Source: Rathayibacter tanaceti
GTDB lineage: Bacteria > Actinomycetota > Actinomycetes > Actinomycetales > Microbacteriaceae
NCBI RefSeq assembly: GCF_001634385.1
Contig: NZ_LIIN01000017.1
Coordinates: 1-32,404 of the forward strand
Length of the DNA stretch: 32,404 nt
Direction of reading: 5' to 3'
Part shown: piece after piece, positions 9,475 to 16,610 of the stretch
Layout: each line of letters starts with the position of its first letter
How positions within the stretch are numbered: the first letter of the stretch is position 1
Notes under the pieces: generated by a model
What the model was told of the DNA's origin: nothing
Databases searched by the model: none
Seen by the model: only the letters and a program-made list of their open reading frames with translations
Position numbers and translations under genes: made by a program

Positions 9475-10380
9475 ATGGCCCGCTCCCTCCTGCCCGATCA
9501 GCTCTGCCGACTCCGCGTGCACGACCTCGCCAGCGGAGTCGCGACGACCGTCTTCGCCTCGGACTCGATGCTCGTCGAGGCGCCGAACTGGACGCCGGAC
9601 GGTACGGCACTGGTGGTCAACGGCGACGGCGTGCTCTTCCGCCTTCCGCTCGAGGGGGCGCCCGTGCTCGAGCCGATCCCGCTCGACGGAGTCCCTGCCG
9701 AGCTCAACAACGACCATGTGCTCGCTCCGTCCGGAGACACCGCCTACGTCTCGGCGCGCGACGGGCACCTGTACGCGGTCGCCCTCGACGGCTCCGTGCC
9801 TGCCCGCCGCCTGACGGGCGAGCGGGAGGGTGGCCGCTTCAAGCACTACCTGCACGGGATCTCGCCCGACGGCACTCTGCTCGCCCTCATCGGAGGCGGC
9901 GACGCCTCCGGCGAATGGCGGACGGACGTCTACACGATGCCGGCGGAGGGAGGCGCGCTCACCGCGCTCACCGATGACGCGTTCCCCGACGACGGCGTCG
10001 ACTTCTCGGCCGACGGGCGCACCCTGCTGCTCAACTCCGAGCGTGCGGGCAGGGGCGCCCAGTTGTTCCGGATGGCCCTCGACGGCTCGGGGCTCACCCG
10101 GCTGGTTGAGTCGGACACGGTCGACTGGTTCCCGCACGAGTCGCCGGACGGGCGGCACGTCCTCTACCTGTCCTATCCCGCGGGGACGTCGGGGCATCCG
10201 GAGAACCTGGAGGTGGAGCTGCGGCTGCTCGACCTCGCCGGACGGACCGCGACGGCGCCGGGGAGAGTGCTGGAGCGGCTCGTCGGCGGGCAGGGGACGA
10301 TCAACGTCGCGGGCTGGGCTCCTGACTCGACCCGCTTCGCCTACGCGGACTACCCGATGGGTCCGCTCCACGACGCCTGA
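9475..10380 (+). CDS. TolB-like WD40/PD40 beta-propeller protein
   Basis: 301-aa protein made of repeated PD40-type blades; no enzymatic domain is visible. Blade signatures recur: APNWTPDGTALVVNGDG, LHGISPDGTLLALIGGG, GVDFSADGRTLLLNSER, FPHESPDGRHVLYLSYP and VAGWAPDSTRFAYADYP. Blades end in phrases such as VYTMPAEGGALTALTDD and LFRMALDGSGLTRLVE, as in TolB. There is no signal peptide at the chosen ATG, so it is probably cytoplasmic. Many such proteins in actinobacteria are annotated as TolB-family or translocation protein TolB, but this one lacks the TolB N-terminal domain and should not be assumed to belong to a Tol-Pal system. The start is supported by the -10 box 7 bases upstream. The aldo/keto reductase starts 64 bases after its stop. 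Confidence 0.85.
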   Translation: MARSLLPDQLCRLRVHDLASGVATTVFASDSMLVEAPNWTPDGTALVVNGDGVLFRLPLEGAPVLEPIPLDGVPAELNNDHVLAPSGDTAYVSARDGHLYAVALDGSVPARRLTGEREGGRFKHYLHGISPDGTLLALIGGGDASGEWRTDVYTMPAEGGALTALTDDAFPDDGVDFSADGRTLLLNSERAGRGAQLFRMALDGSGLTRLVESDTVDWFPHESPDGRHVLYLSYPAGTSGHPENLEVELRLLDLAGRTATAPGRVLERLVGGQGTINVAGWAPDSTRFAYADYPMGPLHDA

Positions 10381-10444
10381 GTGCTTACCGCGCATGAGCG
10401 GGATGGGGAGCGAGTGGGCCTGCTCGCAGGAGTTGAATCGGAGG

Positions 10445-11415
10445 ATGAGCATCGACAGTGCAGCCTCCCCCTCGACCACCCGCGCACCCCTCGGCGACTC
10501 CGGCATCGACGTCTTCCCGCTCTCGCTCGGCGGCAACGTCTTCGGCTGGACCGCGGGCAGACAGACGTCTTTCGACGTCCTCGACGGCTACGTCGCGGCG
10601 GGCGGTGATTTCATCGACACCGCCGACTCGTACTCGGCCTGGGTCCCGGGCAATCGGGGCGGCGAGTCCGAGACGATCATCGGCGAGTGGCTCGGCCGGC
10701 GCTCCGGCTCCCGCGACGACGTGGTCATCGCGACGAAGGTGAGCCGCCACCCGCAGTTCACCGGGCTCGCGCCCGACACCGTCCGCGCGGCGGCCAGGGC
10801 GTCGCTCGAGCGCCTGAGGACCGACCGCATCGACCTCTACTACGCGCACTTCGACGACGAGGCGGTGCCGATGGAGGACATCGCCCGGGTCTTCTCGGAG
10901 CTGGTCGACCAGGGTCTGGTGCGGGCGATCGGAGTCTCGAACGTCAGCGCCGAGCGCGTCGCCTCCTGGCTGCGCATCGCCGCAGAGGAGGGACTGCACG
11001 CGCCGGTCGCGCTCCAGCCGCACTACAACCTGGTCGAGCGTGGGATCGAGGCCGACCTGCTGCCGCTCGCGCGTGAGGCGGGCCTGGCCGTCGTGCCCTA
11101 CTACGCCCTCGCCTCCGGCTTCCTGACCGGCAAGTACCGCGACGGCTCGACGCCCGAGGGCCCGCGCGCCGACGGCGCCGCCCGCTACCTCGATGCCCGC
11201 GGGCGCCGCGTGCTCGCCGCGCTCGACACCGCGGCCGAGGCGCACGGAGTCGAGGTCGCGACGGTCGCACTCGCGTGGCTCCGCTCGCAGCCCGGAGTGG
11301 TCGCACCGATCGCGAGCGCCCGGGTGGTCGAGCAGCTGCCGGCCTTGACCGCCTCGGCGCCCTCGAGCTGAGCGCGGAGGAGCTCGCAGCGCTGGACACG
11401 GCGAGCCGCCCGTAG
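10445..11415 (+). CDS. Aldo/keto reductase, one frameshift near the 3' end
   Basis: NADPH-dependent aldo/keto reductase of the Tas/YajO-like type with a TIM-barrel fold. The catalytic tetrad is visible: D58 and Y63 in DFIDTADSYSAW, K98 in VIATKVS and H135 in YYAHFDD. A start at ATG-10445 has GGAG directly upstream. The frame as read stops at 11371 after APIASARVVEQLPALTASAPSS. The neighbouring frame carries the expected tail LELSAEELAALDTASRP and stops at 11415. One G lost from GGCG near 11358 explains this; with it the gene is 324 codons (323 aa), standard for the family. The physiological substrate is unknown. Confidence 0.88.
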
Positions 11416-11473
11416 CACCGCCAGGTGGCCGCGGGACGCGACTCCCGCGGTCATCGTCGCGCCCCGGAGGTGC

Positions 11474-11479
11474 TATCGT
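11474..11479 (+). promoter_or_regulatory. -10 box TATCGT upstream of the tRNA-Thr/tRNA-Met pair
   Basis: TATCGT lies about 57 bases before tRNA-Thr, directly after the end of the reductase gene. The -35 position holds only a weak TCATCG, so the call is tentative. Confidence 0.35.
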
Positions 11480-11535
11480 CTAACGGTGCCAAATCGCGGG
11501 CGCGCCCTCGAACGGGCCGTCAGACCCGCAGGTGC

Positions 11536-11607
<72 letters not shown>

Positions 11608-11641
11608 CCGTTCCCCGCAGGCCAGGCCTGCGAGAACGAGC

Positions 11642-11715
11642 GGCGGGGTAGCTCAGGTGGTTAGAGCACACGGCTCATAATCGTGGTGTCGCGGGTTCGA
11701 GTCCCGCTCCCGCTA
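11642..11715 (+). tRNA. tRNA-Met (anticodon CAT)
   Basis: Acceptor GGCGGGG pairs with TCCCGCT using G-U at both ends. The anticodon stem CACGG/TCGTG closes loop CTCATAA (CAT at 11676-11678). The T-arm is GCGGG/CCCGC with TTCGAGT. The anticodon stem lacks the three G-C pairs typical of initiator tRNA, so this is the elongator. It lies 34 bases after tRNA-Thr, likely co-transcribed. Confidence 0.95.
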
Positions 11716-11774
11716 CCGCAGAGTCATATTCACACAGATGACAGCACGATATCGGCTGGGCCAGTCTCGGTGGA

Positions 11775-11802
11775 GGCGTCGGAGTTCTCTCCGGCGCCTT
11801 TT
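11775..11802 (+). terminator. Rho-independent terminator of the tRNA pair
   Basis: GGCGTCGGAG (11775-11784) pairs with CTCCGGCGCC (11789-11798) including one G-U, loop TTCT, followed by TTTT. It is the best T-tailed terminator in the window and marks the left boundary of the accessory patch. Confidence 0.88.
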
Positions 11803-11999
11803 CGTGTTGCTCGTGCCTGCGCGGCGTCGCGGATCGCGCTCGGGGCGGGCTGTCGCTGGGGCACGACGGTGGTCTGGTGGCCATCGTCGTGGACACAGTC
11901 GTTCGCGAAGAAGGCTACGACGAGCCTCCGCTTCACCTCATCGGCGGATGCGAGGTACAGGGCCTCGAGCCGCATCAAAGCCCAATTTCAGGAGTATAA
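11803..11999 (+). pseudogene. Possible 3' remnant of a truncated gene
   Basis: In the frame ending with TAA at 11997-11999, codons from about 11817 read as plausible protein with no good start: LRGVADRARGGLSLGHDGG, then VVDTVVREEGYDEPPLHLIG and a tail ending SPISGV. Its stop lies 2 bases before the ATG of the next gene, and that gene's AGGAG is embedded in its last codons, which is how neighbouring cotranscribed genes are usually spaced. The upstream end runs into the tRNA-Met terminator, so the 5' part appears to have been lost. I recognise no family. It could also be chance open sequence. Confidence 0.35.
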
Positions 12000-12001
12000 G
12001 A

Positions 12002-12820
12002 ATGGTTAGTGGATCGCCGGCCGAATTGTTGGCTTTCCTTGGCGGTGACGTACGGGCCGCTGCGTTGCAAGAGGTGCGCAGTCTTTATGTCCGAGACCGT
12101 CACGCCTTCTTGTCCGACTACTTTGGGCCAGATGTAGATATAGGTGAGTCAGATGTAAGTAAGGCGCTCTTCGAGTGTGATTCGGCCACTGATTTGGCTT
12201 TCGCCCTTGGCACTCTTCTCTGGGATGCAGAGGAGCTAGGTGTGGCTGTCGAGTTCTTCCGATTTAGCGCGAAGGGCGGCGACTTGTGGCGGCAGCTCCA
12301 CCTTGCTGAGGCGCTCGAGTGGACTGATTCCTGGGAGGAAGCTCTCGAAATATCGGAAAAGCTTCGAATCTTAGAGTTTCGGGGAAGAGTATTTGCTGCG
12401 GGCCTCGCGGGAATCATTCGTTTTGAACGTCTCGGTGACTCCGGCGACCAAGTCGTTGCACTGCTGAACGAAGCGGCCCCTTATGCGGGGGATTTTGCGG
12501 TAGGTCTGGCAGACGTGCGTGCGTCTCGAGGTGAATTTAGTGCCGCCCGCGAGCTACTCGAGCTGGAACTGGCAAGCGAGCAGCCCCGCGTATTTCGTAA
12601 ACTCGCAGATCTTCTAATGGAAGGGTTTTCCGATTTTTACGGAGCGGAAAAAATGTATCGGCGCGGTATTCAGCTAGGTGACTGGTACTCCGCCTATAAT
12701 CTCGCCAAGTTGTTTGTCGATCAACAACGCGTCCACGAGGCGCGCGAGCTTCTTGAGTGGGCCTCTGCTCGCGGTGGTGATGATGATGTTCTCGCTTTGC
12801 TTTCGCGTATTGATAGCTAG
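12002..12820 (+). CDS. TPR/Sel1-like helical repeat protein, accessory
   Basis: 272-aa protein without signal peptide or membrane segments. The C-terminal two thirds (about 85-270) is an alpha-solenoid of helical pairs resembling TPR or Sel1 repeats: LHLAEALEWTDSWEEALEIS, ADVRASRGEFSAARELLELE, YGAEKMYRRGIQLGDWYSAY and VDQQRVHEARELLEWA. ATG-12002 has AGGAG 7 bases upstream; a reading from 11738 would translate the tRNA terminator region and is rejected. Codon use is clearly more AT-rich than in its neighbours (many third-position A/T codons such as GAT, TTT, ATA, AAA). With the upstream remnant and the broken ABC gene downstream this points to horizontal acquisition. Such solenoids act as protein-binding scaffolds; an orphan immunity protein is one possibility, but nothing here proves it. 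Confidence 0.75.
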   Translation: MVSGSPAELLAFLGGDVRAAALQEVRSLYVRDRHAFLSDYFGPDVDIGESDVSKALFECDSATDLAFALGTLLWDAEELGVAVEFFRFSAKGGDLWRQLHLAEALEWTDSWEEALEISEKLRILEFRGRVFAAGLAGIIRFERLGDSGDQVVALLNEAAPYAGDFAVGLADVRASRGEFSAARELLELELASEQPRVFRKLADLLMEGFSDFYGAEKMYRRGIQLGDWYSAYNLAKLFVDQQRVHEARELLEWASARGGDDDVLALLSRIDS

Positions 12821-13218
12821 CAGATCATTCATCGAGGGCGGTGGAAAGCTCCGGTTGTCGAAGGGTAGGCGACGCTCTGCGAGTCGGTGATATTCGAATC
12901 TTTTGCCCCACATGTCAAACCTCCTTGCAGAGCGTCGCCCGGAATCAATCGACGCGGTGCGGCTCTCGTTCGTCCTCGCTCCTCCGCCATGGTGGCGGCA
13001 ATCGACGCTGGCAGACCTGCGCAGGCCACTGACGTCGAGGATGTCGCCCTCAACGCGGTCAGCGAGGAACGCCAGCGCGGCCGAGATGTTGACGCACGCA
13101 GCTGGAGCTGACGGACATGCGGTCTGCGGTCTTCCGAACCGACGCACCTGCGAGCTAGAGGCGCTCGGCGTCTGCTTGTTGCTCGATCGTGAGGGGCCGA
13201 CGCCGGCGCCCGACTCCT
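12821..13218. other. 398-bp unassigned segment between the TPR-like gene and the broken ABC gene
   Basis: I recognise no gene here. On the minus strand an ATG at 12913-12911 has a strong AAGGAGG 6 bases upstream and reads [20 protein letters not shown], but it then runs antisense into the TPR-like gene and is probably a 5' gene fragment or chance. A 13-bp perfect inverted repeat flanks that start (separate entry). The segment looks like degenerate remnants joined to a deletion endpoint near 13218. Confidence 0.5.
12868..12939. repeat. 13-bp perfect inverted repeat with 46-bp spacer
   Basis: GGCGACGCTCTGC at 12868-12880 is matched exactly in inverse orientation by GCAGAGCGTCGCC at 12927-12939. 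The spacer is AT-richer and holds the strong minus-strand ribosome-binding site and ATG. It could be a recombination or insertion scar, or a structured leader of a lost gene. Confidence 0.7.
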
Positions 13219-13581
13219 GACGTCTGCTCGCTCGAGCACCACTTCGACCGGTCGGGTCTCGGCGAGAAGGCTCGCGGCGAGTTCGGGCGTCCTGCACCTG
13301 CTGAGGTCCTTCAGCAGCCCGCCGGTCTGCAGGACGGCCGAGACGAGTCCGTGTGCGATCGCGGCGCGCGGCCGCCGCCCGAAGACCCTCACCTCGCCGG
13401 AGTCCGGGGCCGAGAGGCCGAGGAGCATGTCGATGGTCGTCGTCTTGCCCGCGCCGTTCGGGCCGAGGAAGGCGACGATCTCGCCGGCGTGGACCGTGAG
13501 GTCCACGCCCGCGACGGCGGCGACGGAGCTGAAGCTCTTGGTGAGGGCGGTCGCCTGGACGGCGAGGTCGGTCGAGGTCAT
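13219..13581 (-). pseudogene. ABC transporter ATP-binding protein, truncated after the first third
   Basis: From ATG-13581 the protein has an ABC-type start ([20 protein letters not shown]), Walker [11 protein letters not shown] at residues 40-49 and a Q-loop in VSAVLQTGG (82-87). Resemblance to DrrA-like exporter ATPases continues to LASLLAETR and VLERADV at about residue 121. Beyond that the frame stays open to 12829 but shows no signature motif, Walker B or switch His, so the nucleotide site cannot be completed. No partner permease is present nearby. The loss coincides with the inner edge of the accessory patch, suggesting insertion or deletion removed the rest of the operon. CAGGCT lies 6 bases before the ATG, a weak leaderless-type -10. 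Confidence 0.85.
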
Positions 13582-13712
13582 GCCCTCAGCCTGCCGAGGG
13601 GCCCGCCCGCGCGCCTCGGCCCTCTGTCACCACGGAGCCATGACATCCGTCACCCCTCGTCTCGGCCGCGAGACGCCAGTGAGACTCCACAGCGCGACCC
13701 GCGGCGGCCGGT

Positions 13713-14565
13713 TCAGACCGTACAGCCCGCGAAGAGCACGTCCTCGGAGGAGACGAGGTCGTCGAGAGTGAGCAGACGGTCGAGGTCGTGGCCCGCGGCC
13801 AGGGCGTTCGCCCGCTCGCCGGGTGTCTGCGGGGCGAGGCGGCCCTCCATCACGCCGCCGAGGGCGCGGACGGCGCAGGCCGCGACCACTCCCTCCGGGG
13901 TCCCTCCGACGCCGAGCACCAGGTCGACCCGACCTGCAGGATCGGCCGCCTCGATCGCGACCGAGACGTCGCCCTCGCCGCGCAGCGCGAGTGCGACCCC
14001 TGCCTCCCGCAGTGCCGCGACCAGCCCTGTGTGCCGCGGCTTGTCGAGCACGGCCACCACCAGCTCGCCCACCGGCCTGCCGAGCGCGGCGGCCAGACGC
14101 ACCGCGTTCTCACCCGGGGTGAAGTCGAGCGAGACTGCGTCGCGCCCCGCCCCGGAGCAGACCAGCTTGTCCATGTAGAACACGTCGCGCGGGTCGAACA
14201 GTGTGCCGCGCGGTGCCAGCGCGATGACACTCACCGAGCCGGGCAGCCCCTCGGCCGTGAGACGGGTGCCGTCCAGCGGATCGACCGCCACGTCGCAGCA
14301 GGGAGCGGCGGCGCGCCCGAGGCGCTCGCCGTTCGCGAGCATGGGCGCCTCGTCCTTCTCGCCCTCACCGATCACGACGACGCCGTCGAACGGAGCCTCG
14401 GCCAGCACCGCCCGCATCGCCGCCACCGAGGCCGCGTCCGCAGCGAGCTTGTCGCCGCGGCCGTACCAGCCGCGCGCCGCCTCCGCGCCGCGCGCACGCT
14501 CGCGCGACCGCCTCCCGCAGCTCGGGCGAGTAGGCCGAGGCGGTGAGTAGCCGCACATCGCTCAC
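13713..14565 (-). CDS. glpX: Class II fructose-1,6-bisphosphatase GlpX, one frameshift near the 5' end
   Basis: Gluconeogenic phosphatase converting fructose 1,6-bisphosphate to fructose 6-phosphate. Family motifs are WYGRGDKLAADAASVAAM, VVIGEGEKDEAPML, DVAVDPLDGT (metal site) and VLGVGGTPEGVV. The start is GTG-14565, reading MSDVRLLTASAYSPELREAV. The conserved part starts in another frame at EAARGWYGRGDK, so the frame moves by +1 (or -2) at about 14490-14500. Removing one base gives 284 codons. All catalytic motifs lie downstream of the shift. The start codon overlaps the stop of the anthranilate synthase gene as GTGA, so translation should be coupled to it. At about 283 aa the C-terminus is shorter than typical 320-340-aa GlpX. 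Confidence 0.88.
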
Positions 14566-16432
14566 GGACGTGCCGGCTGCGCGGTCGCGGTGCGGACCAG
14601 CCGCTCCAGTGTGCGCAGGCCGTCGGAGGAGAGCACCGACTCCAGGTGCCCCTGCACCGATGCGACATGTTCGCGCGCAGGGCGTCGACGACCCCGGACT
14701 CGGCGTCGACGGCGATCTCGAGCCCGAGTCGCGGGGTGCGCTCGAGGCCGGGTGCGACCGCGGCGAAGGTGTTGTAGAAGCCGATCGCCGCGTCCTCGCC
14801 GAACACGTCGACCGCCAGGCGCACGCCCTGGCGGGGCGTCGCCAGCGGCTCGACCGGGAGACCCGCCAGCAGCGACAGCATCTGGTGGCTGAGGCAGACG
14901 GCGAGCGTCGGGCGCTCCGCCTCCAGCCGTGCGGTCATCAGCTCGCGCAGGCGAGCGATCCGCGGCTCGGAGTCGTCGCGGGGATCGCCGGGGCCGGGGC
15001 CGAAGACGACGAGGTCGTCGCGCAGCACGTCGTCGACCTCGGACCAGCGCTCCACCCGTGCATCCATACCGAGGTGACGCAGCTGGTGCGCGAGCATCGT
15101 CGTGAACTGGTCCTCGTTGTCCACGATGAGCGCGGTGTGGCCGGTCAGGCCCTCGATGTGCTCGGGCGCCTGGGGCCGGAGCCAGAACGAGGCGAGTCGC
15201 TCGTTCCGTGCCTCCAGCGCCTCCTGCACCCCGGGCTGGGCGGCGAGGTCGATCGCCGGCGCCACGTCGCGGTGCGGCAGGAGCCCCAGGGCCGACAGCA
15301 CTCCGGAGGCCTTGGCGCGGGTCTCGGCGACCTCCCCCTCCGGCGTCGAATGGCGCACCAGGGTCGCTCCGGCGGGCACGGTGAGCCGACCGTCGGGTTC
15401 GAGGTAGGCGGTGCGGATGAGGATGGGCGCGTCGACCGTGTAGCCCTCCTCCTCCGGCTCGAAGAGGGCGAGCACGCCGGAGTAGTAGCCGCGCGGCTCC
15501 TTCTCGTACTCGGCGATGACGGCGCACGCGTTCTCCATCGGAGATCCGGTGACGGTCGGTGCGAACATGGTCAGCCGCAGCACCTCCCGCACGTCGAGCC
15601 CGGTGCGGCCCTCGAGCAGGTACTCGGTGTGGCTGAGGCGCGACATCTGCTTGAGGAACGGGCCGAGGATGCGGCCGCCGTCCGGGCAGACCGCGCTCAT
15701 CATCTTCATCTCCTCGTCGACCACCATGAAGAGCTCCTCGCTCTCCTTTACGTCGGCGAGGAACGCGAGTACCTCCTCGCCGGTCGGCCCGGCGGCAGGG
15801 TGGCGGAAGGTGCCGCTGATCGGGTTCATCATGGCGACCCCGTCGCGCACCGAGACGTGGCGCTCGGGCGTCGCACCCACGGCGGTGACCGTCTGAGCGC
15901 CGTCGAGTCCGGGGGTGTGGATCGCGAAGGTCCAGTAGGCGCCCGACTCGTCGGTGAGCAGGCGGCGGAACCAGGCGAGCACGGCCTCGACGGGCGGCGC
16001 ATCAGTCTGCGCGACGAACGCGCGGCTGATGACGAAGTTGGCGCCCTCGCCCCGTCCGATCTCGTCGTCGATCACACGGCGGACGATCTCGGCGTACTCG
16101 TCGTCCGGCACGTCGAACCCGCGTTCCTCCACCGGGATCTCGCGCTCGGGAAGCAGGCGCAGCACCTCCTCGAGCGGCGTGCTCTCGCGCTCGCGGACGA
16201 CGAGGTTCCGCAGCGGCGCACCGTCGTCCTTCGCCGCGAAGCCACGCTCGCGCACCTGGCGGTACGGCACCAGGGTCAGCACGTCGTCGCCGACGAGTGG
16301 GATGTCGGCGAGGCCCTCGACATCGAGGACGTCGCCCGTGAAGACGTCCACCTCCGAGCGTCCCTGGCGGAGGACGATCGCGAACGGCAGCGATCCGTCG
16401 GAGGCGAGGATGCGGGAGAGGAGCGAGGTCAT
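14562..16432 (-). CDS. Fused anthranilate synthase, PhzE-type TrpE-TrpG, one frameshift
   Basis: Makes anthranilate, or aminodeoxyisochorismate, from chorismate using glutamine-derived ammonia. The chorismate-binding domain (about 110-385) has GSPMENACAVIAEYEKEPRG and MMNPISGTFRHP. The class I glutamine amidotransferase domain (about 430-610) has nucleophile LAVCLSHQML, a PhzE-like GFYNTFAA and SVQGHLES with the His-Glu pair. One G lost near 14675 shifts the frame in the expected linker ALRGEHVASVQ; restoring it gives 624 codons (623 aa) ending in QPARP. ATG-16432 has AAGGA upstream. CLSHQ is the PhzE form of the motif, but no phenazine genes are near and a Trp-codon attenuator precedes the gene, so tryptophan synthesis is the better inference. 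I see no clear LLES-type tryptophan feedback site near the N-terminus. A similar fused enzyme with a trp attenuator is known in Streptomyces venezuelae. Confidence 0.88.
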
Positions 16433-16481
16433 CGTGGTCCTTGAATCGGGTCGTGCCCCACCCGGGCCCTGACATGCAGAA

Positions 16482-16543
16482 CGACCGCCCGGAGGAGGCG
16501 GTCGAGTGCGAGGGGTCTGCGCGTCGGTCCGCCTAGGAGGCGG
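16482..16543 (-). promoter_or_regulatory. trp-type transcription attenuator (three alternative hairpins)
   Basis: Four pairing segments follow the Trp codons. Segment 1 CCGCCT (16543-16538) pairs with segment 2 AGGCGG (16534-16529) around CCT. Segment 2 can instead pair with CCGCCT in segment 3 (16501-16496) as antiterminator. Segment 3 CGACCGCC (16504-16497) pairs perfectly with segment 4 GGCGGTCG (16489-16482) over a 7-base loop, followed by TTCT, as terminator. Segment 1 starts 2 bases after the second TGG, so a ribosome stalled for tryptophan would cover it, free segment 2 and prevent termination. The geometry is that of classical trp attenuators; the short T-tail is usual for actinobacteria. 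Confidence 0.82.
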
Positions 16544-16574
16544 GCCACCAGGGGCTTCGGATCGACGTGCGCAC
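16533..16574 (-). CDS. trpL: trp leader peptide with tandem Trp codons
   Basis: Thirteen codons from GTG-16574: MRTSIRSPWWPAS, then TAG at 16535-16533. Two adjacent TGG codons (16550-16545) in a 13-residue frame are far above chance. An in-frame TAG 9 bases upstream rules out a longer peptide. The GTG has no Shine-Dalgarno but lies 6 bases after TAGACT, so the mRNA probably begins at or beside the start codon. The peptide is a sensor of charged tRNA-Trp rather than a functional product, controlling the fused anthranilate synthase that starts 100 bases after its stop codon, and probably glpX. Confidence 0.85.
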   Translation of the reverse strand: MRTSIRSPWWPAS

Positions 16575-16580
16575 GGGGGG

Positions 16581-16610
16581 AGTCTAGGGGACGGTCGGGT
16601 GGGCGGCCAA
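16581..16610 (-). promoter_or_regulatory. Promoter of the trp leader operon
   Basis: -35 TTGGCC (16610-16605), an 18-base spacer, and -10 TAGACT (16586-16581), followed by 6 bases to the leader GTG. The first three bases of the -10 box are the TAG stop codon of the EI24-domain gene, so the promoter is embedded in that gene's 3' end. Confidence 0.72.

Noticed and set aside
11738-12001. N-terminal extension of the TPR-like protein starting at 11738
   Set aside because: It would translate the tRNA-Met terminator and arginine-rich sequence; a good ribosome-binding site precedes ATG-12002.
12674-12913. Minus-strand gene starting with [15 protein letters not shown]
   Set aside because: The start signal is excellent, but most of the frame is antisense to the TPR-like gene and shows no family; kept only as a note in the unassigned segment.
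12821-13218. Transposase or insertion-sequence remnant
   Set aside because: I looked for DDE or HTH transposase motifs and paired terminal repeats with target duplications and could not support any.
14562-16432. Phenazine biosynthesis cluster
   Set aside because: No phzA, B, D, F or G homologue is present in the window and the Trp attenuator points to tryptophan metabolism.
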